DNA of 64,000 nt from Hyphomicrobiales bacterium (GCA_039973685.1 JBDWKL010000054.1:1-64000); one strand, 5' to 3'; shown: positions 17,563-26,912, numbered from the stretch's first letter. Translations and numbers: made by a program. The notes: a model not told the origin generated them from the sequence alone.

Positions 17563-19098
17563 TTGGTCCGTGTCCGTGCTGCTAGCAAAAATAACCGCCT
17601 CTACGCACAATTGATCAGCCTTTTTGTTGCGATCGCTTTGATGATTGCAGGCTCCATCTCCTTTGCAAAAGCACATGATGGGCCTGAATCCGTTGCCGAT
17701 CTTGCTGAGAATGTTCTGGATGCGGTGGTGAATATTTCCATCATCCAAGGCGGCAACACCACAAGGCCGAGGCGCAACACCAGACCAGATGATGAGCCAG
17801 ACCTTCCAAAGGCACCTGAGGATTCTCCGTTTGAAGAATTCTTCGATGATTTCTTCAAAAAGCAGCAACAACCAGGTGAGGGCAACCGTGGTCGTCGTGC
17901 ACGCGGGCAGGGATCTGGTTTTGTCATTGATCCTGAGGGTGTGATCGTCACCAATAATCATGTGATTGAGGGCGCTTCTGAAATCATTATTGATTTCAAT
18001 GATGGCAGCAAATTAAACGCAGAATTGGTGGGGACTGACGCTAAGACTGATTTGGCGGTGTTGCGTGTGAAAGCCGACAAACCATTGCCTTATGTGAAAC
18101 TTGGTTCTTCAGATGACGCTCGCGTTGGCGATTGGGTGATGGTGATTGGCAACCCGTTTGGCCTCAACAGCTCCGTGTCTGTCGGCATTATTTCAGCCCG
18201 CAATCGTGATATTCAATCAGGCCCTTATGATAATTACATTCAAACTGATGCAGCCATCAACCAAGGTAACTCTGGCGGCCCGTTGTTTGATAAGAATGGT
18301 GATGTGATTGGTGTTAATACCGCGATCTTCTCCCCTTCAGGCGGCGGCTCGGTTGGTATTGGTTTTGCCGTGCCAAGTGATACAGCGCGCTCTGTTGTTT
18401 CCCAACTCCTAGAATTTGGTGAAACACGTCGCGGTTGGTTGGGTGTTAATATTTTGCATGTAACAGACGAACTTGCTGAGAGCCTTGCCCTTGGCAAAGC
18501 GCGCGGTGCCATGGTTTCTGCCGTAACGGCTGCTGGCCCAGCGGAGAAAGCTGGCCTGTTATCAGGTGACGTTGTCATCAAATTTGATGGCCGTAATGTT
18601 CGCGTTATGCGTGATCTTCCTCGTATGGTGGCTGATACACCTGTCGGTAAGGAAGTGGATGTCACCGTTTTCCGTGATGGCAAAGAGGTGGACTTAAAGG
18701 TCAACCTTGGTCGCTTGGATGAAGACGAGAAAGTTGCTTCTGCTGATGATAGCAAGACGGATGAAAAGCCGAAAGAAGTGACGCCAGAAGATGGCGCGGT
18801 TCTTCAACTTGGCATGAGCTTTGAGCAGCTTGACGATGGTCTGCGCGAAAAGTTGAAAATCGCGAAGACTGTTGAAGGCGTCGTCATTTCTTCTATCCAG
18901 TCAGGATCTCTTGCAGAAGAAAAAGGCGTTGAAGTTGGCGATGTTGTTCGCGAACTGAGCCAAACTGAGATTAAAAATCCTGAGGATGTTAAAGCGCGTC
19001 TTGCCGCTCTTAAAGAAGCAGACCGCCGCGCTGCTTTGTTCTTGCTTGAAAACAAAGAGGGCGAATTACGCCTCGTTGCAATCCGGCTTGACGACTAG
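17563..19098 (+). CDS. Do-family periplasmic serine protease (DegP/MucD-like)
   Basis: Periplasmic quality-control protease and chaperone, 511 residues. A signal peptide covers about residues 1-37. The trypsin-like domain has a full triad: His133 (NNHVI), Asp163 (TDLAVL) and Ser237 (GNSGGP). Two PDZ domains follow (about 285-375 and 415-505). The loop before the protease domain is acidic and rich in Phe/Asp/Lys (EEFFDDFFKKQQQ), as in other Do proteases. Start is TTG 17563 with GGAG at 17552-17555. It follows the hflKC unit after 133 bp and so may have its own stress promoter, though none could be assigned. Confidence 0.93.
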   Translation: MVRVRAASKNNRLYAQLISLFVAIALMIAGSISFAKAHDGPESVADLAENVLDAVVNISIIQGGNTTRPRRNTRPDDEPDLPKAPEDSPFEEFFDDFFKKQQQPGEGNRGRRARGQGSGFVIDPEGVIVTNNHVIEGASEIIIDFNDGSKLNAELVGTDAKTDLAVLRVKADKPLPYVKLGSSDDARVGDWVMVIGNPFGLNSSVSVGIISARNRDIQSGPYDNYIQTDAAINQGNSGGPLFDKNGDVIGVNTAIFSPSGGGSVGIGFAVPSDTARSVVSQLLEFGETRRGWLGVNILHVTDELAESLALGKARGAMVSAVTAAGPAEKAGLLSGDVVIKFDGRNVRVMRDLPRMVADTPVGKEVDVTVFRDGKEVDLKVNLGRLDEDEKVASADDSKTDEKPKEVTPEDGAVLQLGMSFEQLDDGLREKLKIAKTVEGVVISSIQSGSLAEEKGVEVGDVVRELSQTEIKNPEDVKARLAALKEADRRAALFLLENKEGELRLVAIRLDD

Positions 19099-19100
19099 TG

Positions 19101-19994
19101 TTAGCGAACAAAATCTGCCTTGCTATACCCTTGAAGGTAGAGCAAGGCGGTTAGGTCGCCGTGGTTGATTGCCATGTCGGCTGCTGTCGCGACTTTAGGT
19201 TTCGCGTGGACCGCAACGCCTGAGCCTGCAAGTTCAATCATACCAAGATCATTAGCACCATCACCAATTGCCATTACGTCGCTTGGCGTGAGGCCTTTCA
19301 TCGCGCAAATTTCTTCAAGCGCTGTTACCTTCGCCGCCGACCCAAGGATGGGATCAGCAACGGTTCCAGAGAGCTGGTTGCCGTCAACTTCCAGTGTGTT
19401 GGCACGGTTTTCGTCAAAGCCTAACATCTCAGCAATACGGGCGGTGAACATTGTAAAGCCGCCGGATACGAGTGCGGTATACCCGCCGTTTGCTTTCATG
19501 GTTTGAACCAACTCGCGGCCGCCTGTGCGAAGGGTGATCTTGTCGCGTACCACCTCGTCAATGATGCTGAGATCAAGGCCTTTTAAAAGACCAACACGCT
19601 CACGCAGTGCTGGATCAAATTCAATCTCACCGCGCATGGCGCGTGCGGTGATGTCAGACACCTTGTCTTTAATGCCGATAGCGTCAGCCAGCTCATCAAT
19701 ACACTCTTGCTCGATCATGGTGCTGTCCATATCCGCAATCAGGACCGTTTTTCGCCGCCCTTGTATGGGTTGAATAGCCATATCGATGCGTTGTTGATCC
19801 AACTGAGGAGCAATCAATGCTGCTTGGGTTGCCTCATCCGCATTCACGGGAATATCACAGGCTATGCCGTCGGCAAGTTGCGTCACATCTAGCTTGCGAC
19901 CTAAATGGTCAGCAAGGTCGTTTAATATACGATCTGTTATTTGCCCGTGGTCAGGATGTGATATGAGGGTGATGACGTGAGTTTGTTGAGACAT
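19101..19994 (-). CDS. serB: phosphoserine phosphatase
   Basis: Last step of serine biosynthesis: phosphoserine to serine. 297 residues of the HAD superfamily: the nucleophile motif DMDSTMI, motif II (ALVSGGF) and motif IV GDGANDLGMI are present. The first 80 residues form an ACT-like regulatory region, as in longer SerB proteins. Its stop lies 2 bp from the end of the Do-protease gene (convergent), and its start lies 5 bp from the likely start region of miaA (divergent), so the promoters of each pair must overlap coding DNA. Confidence 0.94.
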   Translation of the reverse strand: MSQQTHVITLISHPDHGQITDRILNDLADHLGRKLDVTQLADGIACDIPVNADEATQAALIAPQLDQQRIDMAIQPIQGRRKTVLIADMDSTMIEQECIDELADAIGIKDKVSDITARAMRGEIEFDPALRERVGLLKGLDLSIIDEVVRDKITLRTGGRELVQTMKANGGYTALVSGGFTMFTARIAEMLGFDENRANTLEVDGNQLSGTVADPILGSAAKVTALEEICAMKGLTPSDVMAIGDGANDLGMIELAGSGVAVHAKPKVATAADMAINHGDLTALLYLQGYSKADFVR

Positions 19995-20008
19995 AGGAAT
20001 TGCTTATT

Positions 20009-20923
20009 TTGGGAGAGTTGGGAGAAGAACGTGCGGTTTTGATAGCTGGACCAACCGCAAGCGGCAAGTCCTCCTTGGCACTTAGTTTGGCCAATGCTGC
20101 AATAAAAGTAGGACGCGTCCCTATTATTTTAAATGCCGACAGCATGCAGGTCTATCGTGAGCTTCATATTATCTCGGCAAGGCCATCAGCTGAAGATGAA
20201 GCTTTAATGCGGCATAAGCTTTATGGGTTTGTGCCATCAAGCGAGGCTTATAATACAGGCCGATGGCTTGATGATATTGGGGCAGAACTCAACGCGTTGA
20301 ATGAAAAAACACTACCGATTATCGTGGGTGGAACAGGGCTTTATTTTAAGGCGCTGACTGAGGGTTTTGCTGTTATGCCGACCGTGCCTGATGAAGTGCG
20401 GGCAGAATTGCGCGACCAGTTGGAACGGGAAGGGGCGGCAGCACTTCATGCAAGTCTTGAACGCTTAGATCCGCAAACAGCTGAAAATTTAAAACCCTTG
20501 GATAGCCAGCGCATTTTACGGGCATTGGAGATCATCAAAGTAAGTGGTCGCTCGATCCGTGATTATCAATCGGAGGCTCAATCCAACCCACTTTTGGATG
20601 CTGCAACTTGCAGGAAGATCATTGCGCTGCCAGACCGTGCAGCCCTTTATCAGCGTATCGAAGAGCGTTTTGACGGTATGGTGGCTGCTGGTGGGCTTGA
20701 GGAAGTTGAAGCATTACAAGCTCTTAACCTCGATACGTCTCTGCCTGCCATGAAGGCGATTGGTGTGCCGCAGTTTATTGATCATTTGTCGGGCGACCGT
20801 TCGATTGAAGACGCAATAGACAATGCGAAGCAAGAAAGCAGGCGCTATGCTAAACGACAAATGACATGGATGCGTAATCAAATGGATGATACTTGGGAGC
20901 GCATCAATACATTTGAAATATAA
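20009..20923 (+). CDS. miaA: tRNA dimethylallyltransferase
   Basis: Transfers the dimethylallyl group to A37 of tRNAs reading UNN codons. P-loop GPTASGKS, substrate motif LNADSMQVYR, and VGGTGLYFKALTEG are clear. The frame opens at TTG 20000, but AGGA at 19995-19998 is too close to it; TTG 20009 is better spaced, and TTG 20018 is also possible, so the start is uncertain by a few codons. About 304 residues, normal for the family. Divergent from serB with almost no intergenic space. Confidence 0.93.
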   Translation: MGELGEERAVLIAGPTASGKSSLALSLANAAIKVGRVPIILNADSMQVYRELHIISARPSAEDEALMRHKLYGFVPSSEAYNTGRWLDDIGAELNALNEKTLPIIVGGTGLYFKALTEGFAVMPTVPDEVRAELRDQLEREGAAALHASLERLDPQTAENLKPLDSQRILRALEIIKVSGRSIRDYQSEAQSNPLLDAATCRKIIALPDRAALYQRIEERFDGMVAAGGLEEVEALQALNLDTSLPAMKAIGVPQFIDHLSGDRSIEDAIDNAKQESRRYAKRQMTWMRNQMDDTWERINTFEI

Positions 20924-21026
20924 GCGCTTTCATCCTAGCAATTCTTACCTATTGTACAGTTAATAAATCTGTGCAAACTTTCCCTAGAGGCGAATTGAGT
21001 TTTTAACATCGTCAAAGGGTAGAGTA

Positions 21027-21449
21027 ATGAGAGTAATTATTACAAGTTTGGCTCTTATTTTGAGCTTATTTATTACCCCATCTTTCGCAGCTCGCGTAGA
21101 AGCAAAGGTGGATTTGTCACAGCAGAAAATGCACGTCTATAAAGGCGGTCGTTTACAATACACATTCAAGATTTCATCAGGTAAAGCAGGCTTTCGCACG
21201 CCAACAGGCCGTTGGGGTGTGACGCGGATGCATCGTAAATATTTTTCACGCCAATATCATGGTGCGCCGATGCCGAACTCGATCTTCTTTCATCGTGGCT
21301 ACGCTATCCACGGTACTAACAAAGTTAGTCGTTTAGGTCGCACTGCATCACACGGCTGCATTCGCTTAGCACCGGGTAATGCGCGGGCATTGTTTAATCT
21401 TGTTCAAGCAAATGGTCGCAAGAATTTCCGCGTCTCCATTCGTCATTAA
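21027..21449 (+). CDS. small L,D-transpeptidase (YkuD domain), exported
   Basis: Cross-links peptidoglycan or anchors proteins to it through 3-3 bonds. 140 residues: signal peptide 1-21 (ending SFA-A), then a single YkuD domain with His95 in AIHGTN and the catalytic motif TASHGCIRL, Cys111. Catalytic residues are intact. It is near the minimum size, with no LysM or peptidoglycan-binding domain. Start ATG follows AAAGGGTAGAG. The downstream gene converges on it with a gap of 9 bp. Confidence 0.92.
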   Translation: MRVIITSLALILSLFITPSFAARVEAKVDLSQQKMHVYKGGRLQYTFKISSGKAGFRTPTGRWGVTRMHRKYFSRQYHGAPMPNSIFFHRGYAIHGTNKVSRLGRTASHGCIRLAPGNARALFNLVQANGRKNFRVSIRH

Positions 21450-21458
21450 GGGTAGGCC

Positions 21459-22382
21459 TTAGGGCCGGCACTCTTTTGTAATGAGTTCTTTATAGAGTGC
21501 TTGAAGGCGCTGGGTCATTGGTCCGGCGCCTTTCTCTTTGCCAATTGGCTTGCCATCAATTTCAGCCACAGGTGTTTGCGCGCCAAAGGTGCCAGTTAAA
21601 AATGCCTCATCAGCGCCATAGGTATCAAACAGCGAATAGTTACGTTCAAAGACAGGAATATCGTTAGCCTTGCAAAGATCGATGATCTTCTGGCGGGTAA
21701 CGCCATTCATGCAGTAATCACCTGTTGAGGTCCAAACTTGGCCTTTTCGCACGATGAAGAAATTACAAGCATTGGTGGTGTTCACAAAACCATGTGGGTC
21801 AAGCATCAAGCCTTCATCGGCCCCTGCTTGTTCTGCCTGCAAGCAAGCAATTACGCAATTTAGCTTTGAGTGTGAATTATATTTTGCGTCTTGGCTCATA
21901 GGCAGGCCGCGCACTTGCGGCACAGTGGCTAGACGAATGCCCGTTTTATGGAGCGCTTCAATCGGTTTTGAATGTTCCATAATAATCACGACCGTTGGGC
22001 CAGATTGTGAAAGGCTAGGGTGCTGAAAAGGTTTCACCTTGGTGCCTCGCGTCACCATGAGGCGGCAATGAACATCGGTGGTCATGCCATTGGCGTCAGC
22101 AAGGCGTTGCAGCGCATCGGCCATTTCGGTGCGGCTCATGCCTATATCTAAACTCACCGCTTTACAGCTTTCGTAAAGGCGATCCATGTGATCATCAAAA
22201 AAAGCCCAACGCCCATCATAAAGCCGCATGCCTTCCCACATGCCGTCACCCAACAAGAAGCCGGAATCGTAAACAGAAACCTTCGCCTCATCGCGATGAA
22301 CGATATCGCCGTTGATGAATATTTTGATGTCGCGATTTCGTTGGTCTTCCTCGGAAGAATGGGTAGTGTGGTTGTCGGTCAT
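21459..22382 (-). CDS. class IV aminotransferase (branched-chain or D-amino acid type)
   Basis: PLP-dependent aminotransferase of fold type IV, 307 residues. LLGDGMWEGMRLYDGRW is the N-terminal substrate motif, the PLP lysine lies in HSKLNCVIA, and GADEGLMLDPHGFV plus NGVTRQKIIDL are the conserved C-terminal motifs. The EGMRLY form is close to branched-chain enzymes (FEGIRAY), but D-amino acid transaminases and aminodeoxychorismate lyase share the fold. With ilvI, ilvH, ilvC and leuA in the same window, IlvE activity is plausible but not proven. It is divergent from the sulfotransferase gene with a gap of 20 bp. Confidence 0.85.
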   Translation of the reverse strand: MTDNHTTHSSEEDQRNRDIKIFINGDIVHRDEAKVSVYDSGFLLGDGMWEGMRLYDGRWAFFDDHMDRLYESCKAVSLDIGMSRTEMADALQRLADANGMTTDVHCRLMVTRGTKVKPFQHPSLSQSGPTVVIIMEHSKPIEALHKTGIRLATVPQVRGLPMSQDAKYNSHSKLNCVIACLQAEQAGADEGLMLDPHGFVNTTNACNFFIVRKGQVWTSTGDYCMNGVTRQKIIDLCKANDIPVFERNYSLFDTYGADEAFLTGTFGAQTPVAEIDGKPIGKEKGAGPMTQRLQALYKELITKECRP

Positions 22383-22402
22383 TTTTGAAGAAGGTCTCCG
22401 TT

Positions 22403-23125
22403 GTGACGAAAATCATAGCCATGTGGTCAGGTCCACGCAATCTATCAACTGCAATGATGCGTTCTTTTGGTGCGCGAAATGATTGCAATGTAATGGATGA
22501 ACCGTTTTATGCGGCTTATTTGCATGCGACAGGTTTAAAGCATCCGCTTTATCAAGAGATTATCGATGATGGTTTGATCGACCCTGCTGATGTGGTAGCG
22601 CACTGCCTTGGTGCCGATGATAAGCCAATCTCCTATCAAAAACATATGTGCCATCACATGATCGATGGCTTTCCGCTTGATTGGCTCGATCAGGTGACGA
22701 ACGTGTTTTTGTTGCGCGAACCTGCGCGTGTATTGGCCAGTTATGCGGCGAAGGTTGAGACGGTGTCTGCGATTGATATTGGCTTTCCGCAGCAACGCGC
22801 ATTAATGGACCGCGTTATTAAAGGCGGTGGCACGCCGATTGTTGTGGAAGCAGCCGATATTCGCCGCGATCCTCAAAAGATGCTTGAAGCCTTGTGTTCT
22901 GAGGTCGGGATTTCGTTTGATCCGGCCATGCTGTCATGGGCGGCAGGGGAGAGGGACGAAGACGGGGTGTGGGCCAAGCATTGGTATGATGCTGTTTGGA
23001 AGTCGACAGGCTTTGCACCTGCCGAAGTAAGCCCGCTTCCCTCATTGCCTGATAACCTTGCCGTCATCGAGAATGAGGTGATGCCAGATTATGAGTTTAT
23101 GCGCTCACATTGCTTGAGTGCATAA
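22403..23125 (+). CDS. sulfotransferase-like protein
   Basis: 240 residues. The 5'-phosphosulfate loop reads MWSGPRNLSTAMMRSF near the N terminus, and VFLLREPARVLASYAAK is the 3'-phosphate-binding motif of sulfotransferases. The natural acceptor is unknown. The start GTG 22403 has AAGG at 22391-22394; a TTG at 22385 is in frame but has no binding site. In other bacteria this family often sits next to a class IV aminotransferase, as here, which hints at a shared pathway. Confidence 0.8.
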   Translation: MTKIIAMWSGPRNLSTAMMRSFGARNDCNVMDEPFYAAYLHATGLKHPLYQEIIDDGLIDPADVVAHCLGADDKPISYQKHMCHHMIDGFPLDWLDQVTNVFLLREPARVLASYAAKVETVSAIDIGFPQQRALMDRVIKGGGTPIVVEAADIRRDPQKMLEALCSEVGISFDPAMLSWAAGERDEDGVWAKHWYDAVWKSTGFAPAEVSPLPSLPDNLAVIENEVMPDYEFMRSHCLSA

Positions 23126-23139
23126 CGCCACATAATCGA

Positions 23140-24171
23140 TCAACCGACTTTGATCACCATTTTGCCGAAGCTTTTACCGAGCAACAGATCGTTGAACGCT
23201 GATGGTGCGTTTTCAAGACCATCAACCACCTGCTCTTTGTAAGTGACCTTGCCTTCTTTCAGCCAAGCCGACATATCTTTGACGAAGGCTTTATAGTCAT
23301 CCTTGCCGAAATTATCGAAGATGATGAAGCCTTGCATTTTGACCTTCATACGAAGGATAGCGCCCATAATGGCGGGGCTGAAATCTGGACCTTCTGGAAG
23401 GCCTGTTAAATTGTACCAAGCCACGACGCCACAAACAGGAATGCGGGCGAAGGCGTTGAGCAAGGGCAGGACTGCAAATAAGACTTTGCCGCCGACATTT
23501 TCCCAATAGACATCAATACCGTTAGGGCAGGCTGCTTTTAGTTGAGCTGCAAAGTCGTCTGCCTTGTGATCAAGGCAAACATCAAAGCCGAGATTGTCGA
23601 CAACATGGGCACATTTTTCTGCACCACCTGCGATGCCCACAACACGGCAACCTTTGATCTTTGCAATCTGCCCAACAGTCGCACCAACAGGGCCGCTGGC
23701 TGCGGCAACCACAACTGTTTCTCCCGATTTGGGCTCACCAATATTGAGAAGGCCAGCGTGAGCGGTGAAGCCCGGCATGCCCATAATGCCCAAAGCCCAA
23801 CTTGGATTTTCTGGAGACTTGCCAAGGTTCATCACCTCAGTACCATCAGATACGGCATAGTCCTGCCAGCCACTGCCGCTTAAAACATAGTCGCCCGTTT
23901 CATAACCATCTAGGTTGGAAGCCACCACTTGTGCGACAACTTGCCCCGTCATCACCTCATCAATTTTAACAGGCTCCGCGTAGGATTTCGCATCATTCAT
24001 TCGGCCCCGCATATAAGGGTCGAGTGAGAGGTAGCAGGTGCGCAATAACATCTCGCCAGCTGCAGGTTCAGGCACATCGACTTCTTCTAATCTTAATGTC
24101 GCGTCATTGGGCAGTCCATGCGGACGTTCTGCAAGGACGATGCGGCGGTTGATTTTGGATGATTGAGACAT
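23140..24171 (-). CDS. NADP-dependent oxidoreductase of the MDR family (CurA / leukotriene-B4 dehydrogenase type)
   Basis: Zinc-independent medium-chain reductase, 343 residues, expected to reduce alpha,beta-unsaturated carbonyl compounds with NADPH. Conserved pieces are YLSLDPYMRGRM in the substrate domain, VVVAAASGPVGATVGQIAKIKGCRVVGIAGG in the Rossmann fold, and YWENVGG. Physiological substrate unknown; detoxification of enals or quinones is typical. The ilvI leader begins in the region upstream on the other strand. Confidence 0.9.
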   Translation of the reverse strand: MSQSSKINRRIVLAERPHGLPNDATLRLEEVDVPEPAAGEMLLRTCYLSLDPYMRGRMNDAKSYAEPVKIDEVMTGQVVAQVVASNLDGYETGDYVLSGSGWQDYAVSDGTEVMNLGKSPENPSWALGIMGMPGFTAHAGLLNIGEPKSGETVVVAAASGPVGATVGQIAKIKGCRVVGIAGGAEKCAHVVDNLGFDVCLDHKADDFAAQLKAACPNGIDVYWENVGGKVLFAVLPLLNAFARIPVCGVVAWYNLTGLPEGPDFSPAIMGAILRMKVKMQGFIIFDNFGKDDYKAFVKDMSAWLKEGKVTYKEQVVDGLENAPSAFNDLLLGKSFGKMVIKVG

Positions 24172-24334
24172 GGTGAGACATTCGCAAATGAGAAGAAGGG
24201 GTACTCACCTATCTAATGAGGATGCGCTTGTGCATGCAAGGTTTTGTTTTGATCTGTCCCAATTTACCTCACCCCTTGACACATACTTTCTCCCCGCTTA
24301 CTCATTATGTAACTGATAAATTTAGGTAGAGATA
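24172..24334. promoter_or_regulatory. divergent promoter region for the oxidoreductase and the ilvI leader
   Basis: The transcript carrying the ilvI leader peptide must start here. TTGACA (24276-24281) followed about 16-17 bp later by a weak TACTCAT/TATGTA stretch is a possible promoter, with the leader ATG about 35 bp further on. Confidence 0.4.
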
Positions 24335-24388
24335 ATGACCAGAATTCTAGTCGTGGTGATGAAGCACAGTGCCGGAGACGCAATTTAA
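24335..24388 (+). CDS. ilvI leader peptide (attenuator), 17 residues
   Basis: Short frame MTRILVVVMKHSAGDAI, preceded by TTTAGGTAGAGATA as ribosome binding site. Residues 4-8 are Ile-Leu-Val-Val-Val, the three amino acids made by the pathway that follows, and an Ile codon precedes the stop. Hairpins and a terminator follow directly before the acetolactate synthase gene. This is the arrangement of classical transcription attenuation: scarce charged Ile/Leu/Val tRNA would stall the ribosome at these codons and prevent the terminator. Confidence 0.82.
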   Translation: MTRILVVVMKHSAGDAI

Positions 24389-24410
24389 GCGTCTCGGATA
24401 GGTACTGTGC
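24364..24410 (+). promoter_or_regulatory. ilvI attenuator, upstream (1:2) hairpin
   Basis: GCACAGTGCC (24364-24373) pairs with GGTACTGTGC (24401-24410), and inside it GAGACGC (24375-24381) pairs with GCGTCTC (24389-24395). The left arms overlap the end of the leader peptide, so a translating ribosome would control folding. Confidence 0.7.
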
Positions 24411-24418
24411 GGCAAATA

Positions 24419-24441
24419 GGCTCCCAAAGGGGGCCTTTTTT
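24419..24441 (+). terminator. ilvI attenuator terminator
   Basis: GGCTCCC (24419-24425) pairs with GGGGGCC (24429-24435, one G-U) and is followed by six T. It lies about 90 bp before the ilvI start and would end transcription when branched-chain amino acids are plentiful. Confidence 0.78.
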
Positions 24442-24529
24442 ATTGCCGTTTTATCATAAGCTAGAGGGTTGGAATTTTTGTTCAACAACGCTAGGAAACG
24501 TGCTTAAGCTAGGGCCGATGGAGAAGATT

Positions 24530-26344
24530 ATGAGTGCCGACAAGACAACTGACGCGATAAAAGCAGGAGCCGCCGCATCTGGTGAAGAGATGAACGGTGC
24601 TGAAATGGTTCTGCAGGCCTTTCGTGACAATGGTGTGCAACACGTGTTCGGTTATCCAGGCGGTGCGGTCCTGCCGATTTATGACGAGATTTTCCAGCAA
24701 GAAGATATTGAGCATATTCTTGTGCGCCACGAACAGGGTGCGGGCCATGCGGCAGAAGGCTATGCGCGTTCTACAGGCAAACCCGGTGTTGTTATCGTAA
24801 CCTCTGGCCCAGGCGCCACCAACATGGTGACAGCCCTTACAGATGCCATGATGGATTCAATTCCGCTGGTTTGTATTACAGGCCAAGTGCCAACGCATTT
24901 GATCGGCAATGATGCTTTCCAAGAATGTGACACAGTTGGCATTACGCGGCCCTGCACCAAGCACAATTGGCTCGTTAAAGACGTCAACGATTTGCCGGGC
25001 ATTTTACATGAAGCGTTTCATGTGGCGACAACTGGCCGTCCAGGCCCTGTGGTTGTTGATATTCCAAAAGATGTGCAGTTTGCTTCTGGCCTCTACACAA
25101 AAGGCCAACGCCGTTATCACAAGAGCTATAAGCCGCAAATGCAGGGCGATGCTCATGCAATCCGTGCGGCTGTTCAGGCAATGGCTGCGGCCAAAAAGCC
25201 GATCCTTTATACAGGTGGCGGTGTTGTAAACTCTGGCGATGGCGCGACTGCAAAACTTCGCGAGTTGGCTGAGCTTACTGGCTTTCCGCTCACATCAACA
25301 TTGATGGGCCTTGGTTGTTATCCAGCGTCCGGTGATCAATGGCTTGGTATGTTGGGTATGCACGGCACCTATGAAGCCAATATGGCGATGCATGGTTGCG
25401 ATGTGATGGTCTGTATCGGCGCGCGCTTTGATGACCGCATTACAGGGCGCACAGACGCCTTCTCACCAGACTCATTGAAAATCCATATTGATATGGACCC
25501 ATCATCAATCAACAAGAACATCAATGTTGATATTCCAATTGTTGGCGACGTGGAAGAAGTGCTTTCTGCCATGATCCACGTTTGGAAAGAAGAGCAGCGC
25601 AAAGTTGATGCGGTTGCTCTTAATGATTGGTGGAGCCAAGTGAATAAATGGCGCGGCCGCAACAGCCTTGCCTATAAGCCAAATGATGATGTGATCATGC
25701 CGCAATACGCGATTGAGCGGTTGTATGAAAATTCAAAAGGCCACGACACATACATCACCACTGAAGTGGGCCAGCACCAAATGTGGGCAGCTCAGTATTT
25801 CGGTTTTGATGAGCCAAACCGCTGGATGACATCTGGTGGCCTTGGCACAATGGGCTACGGTTTCCCTGCAGCCCTTGGTGTGCAAGTGGCTCACCCGGGT
25901 AGCTTGGTGATTGATATTGCGGGCGATGCATCCATTCAAATGATGCTGCAAGAAATGTCGACTTGCGTACAGTTCAACTTGCCAGTGAAAATCTTTATTC
26001 TAAACAATCAATATATGGGCATGGTGCGCCAGTGGCAGCAATTGCTTCATGGTAATCGTTTGTCGAATTCTTACTGTGATGCCTTGCCAGATTTTGAAAA
26101 GCTCGCGGAAGCCTATGGCGGTGTTGGCATGTCTTGCCAAAAGCCAGATGAACTTGATGACAAAATTCAAGAAATGATTGCCTGCGACAAACCAGTGATT
26201 TTCGATTGCCGTGTCGCAGCTCTTGCCAATTGCTTCCCAATGATCCCATCAGGCAAAGCGCATAACGAAATGTTGCTTAGCGATGAAGTGTCCGATGAGG
26301 ATATAGATCAGGCAATTGATGAAGAAGGCGCTACGCTCGTCTAA
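24530..26344 (+). CDS. ilvI: acetolactate synthase (acetohydroxyacid synthase) large subunit
   Basis: First common step of valine, leucine and isoleucine synthesis: condenses pyruvate with pyruvate or 2-oxobutyrate using thiamine diphosphate, FAD and Mg2+. 604 residues. Seen: GYPGGAVLPIYD, the catalytic glutamate in RHEQGAGH, and the ThDP motif GDASIQMM...LNN. ATG 24530 has GGAGAAG at 24520-24526; the frame runs further upstream into the attenuator and is not coding there. The small subunit ilvH lies 2 kb away, behind three other genes. Confidence 0.96.
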   Translation: MSADKTTDAIKAGAAASGEEMNGAEMVLQAFRDNGVQHVFGYPGGAVLPIYDEIFQQEDIEHILVRHEQGAGHAAEGYARSTGKPGVVIVTSGPGATNMVTALTDAMMDSIPLVCITGQVPTHLIGNDAFQECDTVGITRPCTKHNWLVKDVNDLPGILHEAFHVATTGRPGPVVVDIPKDVQFASGLYTKGQRRYHKSYKPQMQGDAHAIRAAVQAMAAAKKPILYTGGGVVNSGDGATAKLRELAELTGFPLTSTLMGLGCYPASGDQWLGMLGMHGTYEANMAMHGCDVMVCIGARFDDRITGRTDAFSPDSLKIHIDMDPSSINKNINVDIPIVGDVEEVLSAMIHVWKEEQRKVDAVALNDWWSQVNKWRGRNSLAYKPNDDVIMPQYAIERLYENSKGHDTYITTEVGQHQMWAAQYFGFDEPNRWMTSGGLGTMGYGFPAALGVQVAHPGSLVIDIAGDASIQMMLQEMSTCVQFNLPVKIFILNNQYMGMVRQWQQLLHGNRLSNSYCDALPDFEKLAEAYGGVGMSCQKPDELDDKIQEMIACDKPVIFDCRVAALANCFPMIPSGKAHNEMLLSDEVSDEDIDQAIDEEGATLV

Positions 26345-26377
26345 TCAAGTCTGAGGTTTGTTGGTGCCAGAGGTTCG

Positions 26378-26902
26378 ATGATGATTGCAAGAATAGGTGT
26401 CATTGGTGTTGTTGTGGCAGCGCTGCTTGCTGCTGTCGTTTGGTTCACCGTTGATATTGATCGGCGGGTTATCATACCCACCACGATTGCAAGCTTAGAG
26501 CCACCGCAAGGCTATGAACCGTCTTTGCGGTTTCCCGGTGTGGAAGACACAAACACGGATGGTTCCTTCACGCTGAACTCGTTCCCTGTTCAAGCCATTG
26601 GCTCATTAGGCGAGATGTTCGCCTCTGTTGACCGCGCAACGCCGACACTCAACAATCGTGGGATCACGGTTGAAGAGACGATACCTATTACATGGCAAGG
26701 CAAGCAGGTTTTGCTCTTTCGTGGCAAGCAGAACAATGATGAAGGCGTTCCTCATGAAAAATGGATCGCCGTATTCGTTGCGGAGCGCCCTTACATGATG
26801 GCCTTCCAAGAACCTGTTCCTGGAAAGCTTCGCCAAGAGGATGTGATCAAGACTTTTTCATCTCTGCGTCTTGATGGTGTCGCCATCAATAGAACGCAGT
26901 AA
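26378..26902 (+). CDS. hypothetical membrane-anchored protein
   Basis: 174 residues, unrecognised. One N-terminal hydrophobic segment (residues 5-26) acts as membrane anchor or uncleaved signal; the rest is predicted to lie in the periplasm. The body is beta-rich with conserved-looking ITWQGKQVLLFRGKQ and PYMMAFQEPVPG. It follows ilvI after 33 bp in the same direction and is probably read from the same transcript. No function can be assigned. Confidence 0.65.
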   Translation: MMIARIGVIGVVVAALLAAVVWFTVDIDRRVIIPTTIASLEPPQGYEPSLRFPGVEDTNTDGSFTLNSFPVQAIGSLGEMFASVDRATPTLNNRGITVEETIPITWQGKQVLLFRGKQNNDEGVPHEKWIAVFVAERPYMMAFQEPVPGKLRQEDVIKTFSSLRLDGVAINRTQ

Positions 26903-26912
26903 TAAGTTCTGC

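Noticed and set aside
24407-24529. N-terminal extension of IlvI
   Set aside because: It would translate the attenuator terminator, lacks family similarity, and a well-placed ribosome site exists for ATG 24530.
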